25,271 bases of DNA. Source: Bigelowiella natans CCMP2755 (lineage: Eukaryota; Cercozoa; Chlorarachniophyceae). The notes beneath the pieces are model-generated. The model saw nothing but the letters and a program-made list of their open reading frames with translations, did not search any database and was not told where the DNA came from. This document shows positions 1 through 8,699 of this stretch, one piece after another. Position numbers and translations under genes: made by a program. Location: contig ADNK01001588.1 of assembly GCA_000320545.1 (NCBI GenBank), positions 1 through 25,271 on the forward strand. Direction: 5' to 3'. Each line of letters opens with the position of its first letter. Within the stretch, counting starts at the first letter, position 1.

Positions 1-207
1 AGTGACCAAGGGCATATATCGGTGAGCTTCAGCCTAGTACGAGGTGTGATACTGCAAGAGGGGTCAACTGAATGTTCGCGGAGAAGGAGCATCCGATGAT
101 CACCTGAGGGTTTCGACATCGACCTCCTTTCCCACCCCCGGATATTCTCCGCAGAGTCCTAAATCTCTTTTCAATCTGTGTGAAGCATGGATCGAAAACA
201 GATCATG

Positions 208-1282
208 TCAGATCCAATTGGATTCGGAGCAAATCGCGAAACACTGGGTATAAAACAGTCGCCCAATAAGCTGAAGTATGGACCGGGTGACCATGCCCAT
301 GAATCGATATTTTTTTATAATCTGAAAAATAATCAGGGAGCCAACGAACCGCAATTTGTACACTACTACTACTACTACTACTTATTATACTACTACTACT
401 ACTACTTATACTACTTATTCTACTTCTACTACCACTACCACCACCACCACCACCACCACCACCACCACCACCACCACCACCACCACCACCACCACTACCG
501 TATGCTTCGGCATGACTCTATCTGCAGTATCGTTCCCAGGCACACGTTTTATTCTTGTAACCTTTAGCTCAGGATCCTTATCCCTTGCCTAGAATATGAG
601 AATAGCAAACAGAAACTACATAAAGATAGATCCTCTCTTGAAGACTTGTAAATCATTAATAAGTGCAAAATGGACTACTTACTATAGGAGGCTGAGGAGG
701 ATTTTTCGTTTCTAGCCTGTCCTCATACCAATTTCCAACGAGGGCTTTACCTCCCGAGTATTGATTTTTCATGTCTGATCTTAGCCAAAAAATTTTGCAG
801 TTGTAAGAAACACCTTCGAACTAAAATTTTATCAATGTAAATGGTTTCACTTGAACGAGGATGCAGGGGGGGAGCAAGCCGTTGCACCGACAAAAAGAAA
901 TCTGAGTGTGCGACAACACCAATTTGATGTCTTCATCGTTAAATAACAAGGATTTTCAACCTTACTCAGGTTGTAAATTTCTTGCTGTTTTTTAAAGTAA
1001 ATTTCTTAAACAAATGGACAAAGATAATAGCGACAACCAAAAACATACTCATCTTTTAAAGAATCTGGATCCATGGATGGATTTTTCATGAAAAGAGAAT
1101 GATCTCTTGAGACGACTCGTAAATCTGTTGCTATAAAAAATTAAATGTGATTGAAAAAAGCTTACACTTCTGGCGGGAGAGTGTTCGTCCCCAAAAATCT
1201 CACACAAATGTAAATACGAATTAGATCTAACTTTAGAGAAAAATCCATTGCATTGTTTGTCGCCGTGGAAGATTCGCGGCAC
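208..1282 (-). CDS. Possible split gene divergent from the BRCA1-like gene; model unresolved
   Basis: On the minus strand several open segments are bordered by plausible splice sites: 1282-1168 or 1282-1166 (begins with ATG), 1130-1049 (ends at a GTATGT donor), roughly 829-750, 588-499 (exactly 30 codons, after a TTCTAG acceptor and before a GTAGTG donor) and 321-208 (after a TTTTTCAG acceptor, ending in TGA). The 588-499 and 321-208 pieces join in phase. The earlier joins do not all keep phase in my hands, so exons are missing or misplaced. The 588-499 segment reads like ordinary coding sequence with mixed charged and hydrophobic residues. The first ATG lies 119 bp from the start of the BRCA1-like gene, which would make a shared divergent promoter. 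I recognise no family. Confidence 0.3.
358..497. repeat. ACT/ACC trinucleotide microsatellite
   Basis: A long run of ACT units passes into ACC units. Read as protein it gives poly-Tyr, poly-Thr or poly-His depending on frame, which is why open frames cover it. It falls between two candidate minus-strand exons, so it is most likely intronic or intergenic. Confidence 0.9.
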
Positions 1283-1401
1283 ATTAGTGGTGGATGATAA
1301 CCCTATTCAGCTCAAATAAGAAGAAGGGCTTCGTCGAGTAGTCATAGACTTAATAATCATACCTCCTTCCCAGCCTTTGTCAGCTTTTGGCATAGAATCA
1401 A

Positions 1402-2429
1402 ATGAAGGACTCAGAAATGTCCCACAAGCGCAATGCAGCTCTTACAACGATGTGGATCGAATTTGACGTGAGTTACCAACTTGGGTTTACTCTTGGTTGC
1501 TTCATGATGTGCATTTTCTTCAGGCATTAGAGAAAGAAATACGGTGCCCCATATGCCTGAGCGTTTGCGAAAACATTATATCTCTTCCTTGCCACCACTT
1601 CTTTTGCGAAGTGTAAGTAAATCGTAACAAAATTCGATGACAATCAGCTTTCTCAAGTGCCACGCGTTTCCGTTAAACCCTTTTGTTTGTCTCTTTCCGT
1701 ATTCTTCTTCTTTTCAGGTGCCTCAACGGTTTCAACATACAGCAGGCTAACCCCGAATCATCTCAAAGCTCCCAGGAGCCACAAAATCATCGACGAAGGA
1801 AGAAACGAAAGAAGAGTGCGGCAAATTCACGAATGTGCCCAATATGCAAAGCAGAGTACAAAAGGAGGAACGTGAGTCTGTTTCATAACTTTAATCTACC
1901 AAAGAATTAGATTAATGGCTTTTCTAGGTTGACCTCGATCCTACCCTGAACTCACTCTCGAGCTACTACAACGTGCGACTAATTATTTGTTGTTTTGCTG
2001 TTGCTGTTGCATGTGTGTTGGTATACTTTGATTCATTTAATGGACCAATTTGTCGCCAAAACAAAAAATGCTAAAACAAAAATTATGACAAGTTACTTTA
2101 TCCATGATCTTGGTATCAATCGTACAACAAATGAGGTGTAAATTGTTTTGTGTGCATTTTTATTTTTCGATCAACTAAGTTGGAAAAGTTATTCATTTAA
2201 TGCTGATATCACCTTTTTGTTCGATTTTTTCAGAAACTAAAGAAAGAGCTTCCCCGCGCTCAAACTCAGGATATAATTCAACGTTTTGGTCTGACTTCAG
2301 TTGTTCATTTTAATTTTCCTGGGACATTGTAGAGAGGAAGGCATTAGGGTAGAGAGTTTGACCATAGATTCTGTGGAACATCTCCACATCTTTGGCGCAA
2401 ACACACACACCATACATAGTTAAGATGAA

Positions 2430-2519
<90 letters not shown>

Positions 2520-5500
2520 TTTTTACATACTTAGATAGATAATATTATCTACATGTGATATTTCAGAACTCGAAATCTCACGTCCTTTGAATAGATCATC
2601 TAGCAAAGTTTGTACAAAATCCAGCCCAATATCCTCATCGTCATCATCATCCGCTTGTGAAGCTAAGGGAAGGCCAAAGACATCGCTACGTGTGACTAGG
2701 TCTCAGGGAAAGGCAAATACTCTCAGACACCAAAACGAAAATGAAAATGGCAGTAACAAGAGGAAGCTGAGGAAAAATCCCGTCAAACACGTGAAAAAGG
2801 CAGTATTTTTAGGTGGTGGATCGAAGAAAGGAGGTGAAGAAGCGTCATCAAATGTCTCTCTTTCTAAGATGCGTTCCTCTCTGAGGAACAGGGGACTGCC
2901 GGTACCTTTCGTTGAAAGCCAAGTGTTTGATTTGGAGGGGGATGGTCGTTGCAGGACAGAGTCAGAGCAGATTAATACTGGTGAGGGCGATGACTTGCCA
3001 AGGGTCAGTTACGTTACTACGTGTTATTGGTGGTCTCATTCAAGAGAGTCTACTCATATCTAGGTGTTTGAGACTCAAATTCAAGTTTTCAATGAAACAT
3101 CTGGTTCTGAGGACGATGACACCAACGATGCTAGTAGTAGAATAGGGGGAAAGGTACGTTACTTTATCATTAAAAGTATGCATTACTTTTTGAGGGAGGC
3201 GTCTAGTTTTCCTGGCAGACAGTAGAAATTAGAAGTAAAACTGATACTATACTAATTTCATCCGCAATTGTCTCAGAAACATCCTCCAGAAAAATGCAAA
3301 AAGGCTGCGTCATCTATCGGTGCAGAGGGGCGGTGTACCATCTGCTGGAAGACTACGCCCTATGAAGACGATCCCATACTCTCTTGCCAGAGATGCGGTA
3401 ATGATAATCGCATAAACATTGCTTCATTCAAGAAAAGGGCGACAGTGAATTAATCCATTTCCTATAAAGTTGTTAAGTATATTGCAAGTTCTTGGTGAAA
3501 GTAAGCAATATATACCACAAACACATTTGTTTTTGTTAGGTATGGTGGCCCATCAAGCGTGCTATGGCGTTTCCGATGAAGACGCTTCGGGAGGCTGGCA
3601 ATGTGAAAGATGTACCGCTTTTCCGATGGGTGATGAGAAAGGTGGTTACAAAAGAGAAATATATCATAGAAATAGAGTACAAACACATTCACTTAATGTT
3701 AACAGGATATGATGCGAGCTTCGATTGCTGCGTTTGTCCGAATCGAGAGGATGTTGCACTCAAGCTTACTCGGTAGCAGAATAATTATGTAAACGCACAC
3801 CATCACAATTAGCACCTAAGATCTAACTGTTCATGATAGTATCCCTCCTCATCTTGAGTATTGTTAGGAGTGGTGAGTGGATTCATGTATCGTGTGCATA
3901 CTGGCACACAGGCCCATTATTTGGCGATACGGAGAGACTGACTGATATACATCATGTCAACGATATTGAGCCTGATCGGTACTACTACTGCTGGTGGTGG
4001 TGGTGTCGCTCCTATTACTATAAATACGTGGCGTGCTCCTATTACTATAAATATGTATATCATGTTCGTCTTCACTCTTACTAATATTTTCTTGGAAGAA
4101 AAAATATATGTTTCAAACTGAAAATCAATCCTTGTTCTATTTGCTACAATTTTTCCTCCAAGGGGCGATTTGGTTTGTGCGTTTTGTAATGAGCAAGGAG
4201 CTTGCCTTCAGTGCTGTTTTGGCCGTTGCGCTGTGTCTTACCATGGTGAATAAGATGAATAGGAGAGAAAACTATGGAATTGTAATGTAAATGAGGGAGT
4301 GTGAGGGACGTGAGGGAACGAAGAAAGAGATTGAGCAGGAGGGGAAATATATAATTTTAATGAAGATGAGGGAACGTGAGAGAACGAAGAAAAATTACGA
4401 AAGTAGCCATTCTTTGGTTCATCTATTCGAACGATTTTCCCATTTTCTTTCGTCATCATCATACTGCTTCTATCCTGCGAACACAATAATGTAAAGTACC
4501 ATGTGGATTCCAAAACGGCATCAAATTTGAGCTGCGTGATAGCGGCAAGGGCGACGATGTCTACTTCCATTCATTCTGTCACAAGGTAGGTTTGTGCAGT
4601 TTAAACTAATATCAATGGTTAATAAATACACTTTAAAACAATTAGTATGTATACATGTATGTATGTATGTATGTATGTATGATGAAATATTCGATGGTTT
4701 ATTCCTGATTCTATGAAAGTTCATAGAATCTGCATGTATGTCTACATGTATGTATTTATGTATGTATGTATGTATATGTATGATGGAATATTCGATGGTC
4801 TACTCCTGATTCTATGAATAGTTTATAGAATCTGCTACAGATTGAGCAACAACCTACGAATCATTGCCATTTAGCAGCAACTTATGAGATTGAGTTGGGA
4901 ATCATTGCCATTTTGCAACGTAGTATGAGATAGAGTTGAAGTAGTATTTTTTTCTAAATATATTTTGTCCTTGCTTTCTTTCTCAATTAGCATCAAAAAC
5001 ATAGCAACAAAGTAATCAGCAATAACTCGACGACGGCCCCTGGAATAATAGGAACCAGTAGCAGTATCATTCATTCAGATTGTTCGGAGAAGACGAAGAA
5101 AAGTCACACAATCGGGAAATCAACACGGCGTTCAAGGCATCATCACCGAAACGATAATGCTCCCACGGCAAAGGCCGCAGCTAGTTATTGTAGTAATAGT
5201 AAAGCTAGGGGTTCTTCTCATCGTAGTAGTTCTTGTATTGGCTCTAGTAGAAAGAAGAAGAAGATGATGGTAACAAGGAAAACGACACCAAGCAGATCTT
5301 CAAAGCAGCAAAAAAAGGGCAAAATCGGACACAGTATTAACGGAGTTGGCACCACACTTGCCACCGCATTTGGGAAAAAGAAACTTAATCAACAACAATG
5401 GTCCGTGTATGTCTAGAGATAGTTTGAGAAAGATAGAGAGGGGGGGGGAGGGGGAGAGAGAGGGAGAGAGAGAAGTAAATTAAAAGAGAAGAGGATGAGG

Positions 5501-7616
5501 GAGAGGTTGCCAGGACGTTGGTAACAGAAACCTTGGTAAAATATCCACTATCACCTCCTCAACTGGAATATACAGCAAAGATTCAGCAACAATTTCTTCG
5601 ATTATTGTGTATTATTTTATTTCAGGGGTATTATTACATCAAGCACCGAGGGGGGAGGGAAAGTCGTTGCATGCACTGGACTGGACCTAGATATGAAGGT
5701 CGTCGTCTTACTTGTGTGATGTGACATCAATTATTATATATTTGCAAAACATCACACACACAGAGAGAGAGAGAGAGAGAAAGAGAGAGGGGGGGGGGGG
5801 GGTGGAGCTCCCTAATTTACAAGAAGACCATTGTTTTATTTACTAAATTATAAATTATATTAGTAGAAACAATCTGATTTAAATCTACCGCAGGAGAAGG
5901 TCGCGCGTGCGTGTAAGAGCTTTGGTATGGAGTTGGCCAAGGAAAACAAGCACGGAATACTGCCTGAACACGTGACACATATCGTCACATCTACGAGGCT
6001 ACAAGAACATCGGTTCGTCGTGCGTCTGTGTGATATTCTTTGAAGTGTTAGCAGCAACAGCTATATGTAGTATCTCCATGCATAGCAATAGCAATCCAAC
6101 AAATACTCTGCTATAACATAGACAATCAGTCTATAGAAGACACACAAACAAATAAAATGACGACTACTCGATTGTAAAAACGGGAAAAGAGCATGATATA
6201 CGATGTCCTAGCTCACATAGTAAGCGTTGGTTATAAATAAAATAAAGAAACAAAAAAAATTAAACATAACATGAACTTGGTACGGGTATTTCGTTGGTAG
6301 GTGCGCTGTTTAAAAGCTGAGTAACCACAAGTATTGCTTCTTATATCGTTCTCCTACTACTACTGCTACTACTACTTTTTAGGAAAATTGTGGATAAACG
6401 AACAATGAAATATTTCCAAGGGCTTATCTTAGGAGCTTCTATTATAAGGTAGGTTGGTTAGTCATTATAATGATGATGTGTAAACGAGGAGGAGGAAGGA
6501 ACAGATTAATGTCACATTCTCCATAACATAACCTTACCACTCGAATTCTTTATTATGGAAAGGAATATAATTCGCAATATACGTATATAGTACTTTGGAT
6601 ATTCACTATTCTCATAAAATCTATCTATTTTTTAAAATATCAACTACATCGACTACCCACATACTTTTAATATTCAAATATTTTACATAAACACACACAT
6701 ACACATTACACATGTAGAGAAAGTGAGTGGGGGGGGAGGGAGAGAATATATATATATATATATATATATATGTATTAATGTGTGTGTGTGTGTGTGTGTG
6801 TTTGTGTAATATATATCATTATGTTATGTTAACTTATGGGGGTTGTAATCTTAGTTTTGAATGGATTGAGGATAGCCTGAAGCATCAACGAATGATGCGT
6901 GAGCGCCCATATTTGGCAGCTGGTGACAGTTTTGGCCTCGGTGCTTCGAGGAAAAGGCAGCCACGAACTAATGATATTAAGGTCGCACTGAAAAGTAATT
7001 GCATGCTACAGCGTCTCTGGATTTAAGGATAATTTGCTTGTACATCGTCTAAAGCGACCAAAATGCATTAATATCTGTTTCCCATATTACAAGATTTTCG
7101 AGGACTATATTGTGGTGTTTCTTGGAAATTTTAATGATTCGACACTGCAACCACTTTTGCGCATTATCCAGATAGCCGGAGGTATGTATATGTATGTATG
7201 TATGTATATTTGTATCTTTCTTGCTACTTATGTACGTATGTATGTATCTTTCTTGCTACTACTCGCCTCAGTAAAATCAATTTTCAGTCGCTGGTGCCTT
7301 TTCTTCAGTCGCATGTTCATACTTTTGACTAAATCATTGCTTCTCAGCGTGTTAATCTCGTACTTTGGTTAATGTTTCTACTTGTTCTTCGTGAAAGTTT
7401 GAAACCACGATATTTTTGGTCTAAGGCACAGGGTACGCTAGACTAAAGCAAGTCGCCAAGAATAGGAGGAGGAGCACAAAGCAAAAAATGGTTTTCGTAT
7501 TTGATGCAAACCGACACACAGTGACGGAGAAGGAGAGAGGTTTTGCTAAATCTCAAAATGCCGATATAGTCGCGGTATCCGAATCATTTTTCCAACGCAC
7601 TTCCTTCATTCGATAA
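1402..7616 (+). CDS. BRCA1: BRCA1/BARD1-like protein, RING-PHD-knuckle-ePHD-BRCT-BRCT, 19 exons
   Basis: Exons: 1402-1467, 1524-1612, 1718-1871, 2234-2288, 2567-3003, 3064-3153, 3277-3397, 3540-3641, 3706-3772, 3868-3978, 4163-4245, 4497-4585, 4991-5406, 5626-5698, 5894-6012, 6383-6448, 6855-6981, 7094-7181, 7426-7616. They total 2544 nt, with every junction GT-AG and in phase, giving 847 residues. The RING (30-95) suggests a ubiquitin E3 ligase. A PZP module (317-489) suggests nucleosome or histone H3 reading. Tandem BRCTs (about 639-847) suggest phosphopeptide binding in DNA-damage signalling. Basic linkers point to the nucleus. Plant BRCA1 and BARD1 both combine RING, an extended PHD and BRCTs, so this could be the BARD1 partner instead. 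The start is the first of two in-frame ATGs; the second is at 1417. An AATAAA lies 15 nt past the stop. Confidence 0.88.
1524..1871 (+). other. RING finger of the BRCA1-like protein (exons 2-3)
   Basis: The C3HC4 ligands are C30, C33, C45, H47, C50, C53, C92 and C95. The first pair lies in a CPIC motif, the middle in a PCHHFFCEVC motif, and the last pair in a second CPIC motif. The intron at 1613-1717 splits the Val codon just before C53. Between C53 and C92 lies a loop of 38 residues, longer than is usual in RINGs, carrying a basic cluster (residues 77-84, RRRKKRKK) that could be a nuclear localisation signal. Confidence 0.9.
2234..3153 (+). other. Ser/Lys-rich linker exons 4-6 of the BRCA1-like protein
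   Basis: Exon 4 (55 nt) encodes a charged helix-like stretch. Exon 5 (437 nt) is rich in Ser, Lys and Arg and opens with a run of serines encoded by a TCA/TCG repeat. Exon 6 is acidic. No known domain is seen. The intron between exons 4 and 5 carries the AT/GT microsatellite at 2431-2515. Confidence 0.8.
2431..2515. repeat. AT then GT dinucleotide microsatellite
   Basis: A nearly pure AT run (to about 2481) is followed directly by a GT run (to 2515), within the intron 2289-2566. Confidence 0.9.
4009..4058. repeat. Short tandem repeat in an intron
   Basis: The block CTCCTATTACTATAAATA occurs twice, about 27 bp apart, inside the intron 3979-4162. It follows ACT and GGT trinucleotide runs. Confidence 0.7.
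4634..4941. repeat. Compound tandem duplications in the intron 4586-4990
   Basis: A roughly 57-bp unit at 4677-4733 recurs with a few changes at 4778-4835. Each copy contains the hairpin GATTCTATGAA...TTCATAGAATC or a close variant, and each follows a GTAT microsatellite. Just downstream a roughly 42-bp unit beginning AATCATTGCCATTT is repeated at about 4858-4899 and 4900-4941. Confidence 0.8.
4994..5406 (+). other. Basic Ser/Lys/His linker, exon 13 of the BRCA1-like protein
   Basis: This 416-nt exon begins with the last ePHD ligand and then encodes a low-complexity chain rich in Ser, Lys, Arg and Thr with several basic clusters. It ends at a GTATGT donor (5407) in phase 2. Using the nearby GT at 5405 instead would put the next exon in the wrong frame for the BRCT. 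Confidence 0.75.
5433..5474. repeat. Purine-only AG/G tract
   Basis: A G-rich and GA-rich purine run in the intron 5407-5625. A similar GA plus poly-G tract lies at 5751-5803 in the next intron. Confidence 0.85.
5751..5803. repeat. CA, GA and poly-G tract
   Basis: A short CA run passes into GA repeats and then a run of G, in the intron 5699-5893. Confidence 0.85.
6746..6801. repeat. AT then GT microsatellite
   Basis: An AT run at 6746-6771 is followed by a GT run at 6779-6801, in the intron 6449-6854. It repeats the AT-then-GT pattern seen at 2431-2515. Confidence 0.9.
7094..7616 (+). other. Second BRCT domain and C terminus, exons 18-19
   Basis: Exon 18 begins IFEDYIVVFLGNF, matching the KLFxG(Y/L)xFxxxGxF start of the second BRCT in BRCA1 proteins, and ends in an IAGG turn. 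Exon 19 supplies a basic stretch, a VFVFDA strand and a final helix, ending at TAA 7614-7616. The classical final BRCT tryptophan is replaced by an ESFFQ segment. Confidence 0.82.
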
Positions 7617-7630
7617 GTTCTTCAATATTC

Positions 7631-7636
7631 AATAAA
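7631..7636 (+). promoter_or_regulatory. Probable polyadenylation signal of the BRCA1-like gene
   Basis: AATAAA lies 15 nt after the TAA stop. It is the first such hexamer downstream. The close spacing is unusual, so a later site may be used. Confidence 0.4.
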
Positions 7637-8183
7637 AATATCCTCACACACTCTCTCTCTCCCTCTCTAACTCCATCTCGTTCTCTCTCTGTCTGTCTGT
7701 CTGTCTATGTGTGTGTGTGTGTGTGTGATGTTTCCGATAGCATCTAAGCCGATATGCTAATTTTGAGTTTCATCCTTGATTTCAGTTCTCATGGTTATTG
7801 GACTCCATTAGCAACATGAGGATAGTGAACTACCGGAATAAAAGAACACCGTTACTAGCCTAATTGAGGAGGTCGTTTTTTTGCTGTTGTTCTGAGCACC
7901 AAGTCGTTCCTTGAGATGCAAACGCGCCATTTTGCATCGGAACAGCAGATTATGATTGCTAGTCATTTTGCCATGACACACTTTTGCGCAACTTAACGAT
8001 TTTCTGTAGCATCATCACATGCATGAACTTCTCGTGCTGCAAGGCTAGAAGGCTCAATCATGTTTCGTTCGCATCCACGACTTCATTTGACACGATGCAC
8101 CGTTCGTAATCGCATCATCTGGTGCAGAGGGACACCTGCATGTGCCCGCGCAAGCAAGAAATCGCATCATCTGCTCTAGTGCT
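7637..8183. other. Intergenic stretch: CT/GT microsatellite, then the edge of a CpG-rich island
   Basis: A CT, CTGT and GT microsatellite occupies 7650-7728. From about 7870 the base composition changes to the GCATC/GCGC-rich style also seen at 12168-15240. This suggests that the hAT element split one island. No convincing gene is seen. Confidence 0.6.
8176..8183. repeat. Left target-site duplication of the hAT element
   Basis: CTAGTGCT abuts the left terminal repeat. It matches CTGGTGCT at 12160-12167 at seven of eight positions. Eight bp is the family-typical length for hAT transposons. Confidence 0.8.
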
Positions 8184-8699
8184 TAGAGCTGGGCACAAAT
8201 GCTGAAAACAAATGCACTTGCAAACATCATTTGAACAAATGATGTTTGTTCAAATCAAATGCTTGTTTGCATGAGCTGGAGTGGTGTTTGAACAAATCAA
8301 ATGTGACTTTGCAAGCATTTGGTGTTTGCAAATAATTTTTCGAAACATTCGCATTTGTTCAAACCAAATCAAACATCAAACATGTTTGCAAGTGTCAAAA
8401 AATGTCAAACATGTTTGCAAATGTCAAATGTGTTTGCAAATGTTTTTGGAAATGTTTCAAGAAAATCACCAAAATTGAGCTTTTTTGCATGCGTCTAGCG
8501 TGGCAAATCATTACCGACATCACTAGCCAAATTTGGCATCGCCTGAGTTTGCGTTGTCGGTGAGTTTCTGAAGAAAAAGCACCCATCGAACTGCTTCAAA
8601 ACGGCTTGTTTCGAAACTTTTCGTCTCATTTTTTTTCTGAATTTTGGTTTCAAGCGAACGCCATTTGACAATTCTCGCAGAGCAAATCCACTTGTGTTC

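Larger units (their letters stand above)
3277..4993 (+). other. PHD1-zinc knuckle-extended PHD (PZP) module, exons 7-13
   Basis: All metal ligands are present. PHD1 is C4HC3: C317, C320, C334, C337, H342, C345, C359, C362. The knuckle is C379, C382, H400, C403. The extended PHD is C4HC2H: C436, C439, C448, C453, H458, C461, C486, H489. The final His is the first codon of exon 13 (4991-4993), which supports that junction. In BRPF, JADE and AF10-type proteins this module contacts the H3 tail and nucleosomal DNA. Six introns cut it. That intact reader suggests the protein is recruited by chromatin state. Confidence 0.88.
5626..6981 (+). other. First BRCT domain, exons 14-17
   Basis: From about residue 639 the joined exons read as a BRCT: a Val-rich first strand ending in a CTGL turn, a Lys-rich helix, a VTHIVTS strand, a helix with KYFQGLILGA, and the hallmark tryptophan helix SFEWIEDSLKHQ. 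The W lies at the start of exon 17 (6855-6981). Phases at 5698/5894, 6012/6383 and 6448/6855 all agree. Confidence 0.87.

Noticed and set aside
356-592. Open frames encoding poly-Tyr, poly-Thr or poly-His on the plus strand
   Set aside because: They are readings of the ACT/ACC microsatellite in different frames, with no protein-like flanks.
770-800. A minus-strand match to the TTTTGGCTAAGATCA region of U2 snRNA
   Set aside because: Only about 15 bases match. The following branch-site-pairing region and Sm site of U2 are absent.
6982-7027. A 46-bp intron ending at TTTAAG, which would add about 22 residues before BRCT 2
   Set aside because: The alternative acceptor at 7093 has a better pyrimidine tract and gives the KIF start expected for the second BRCT.
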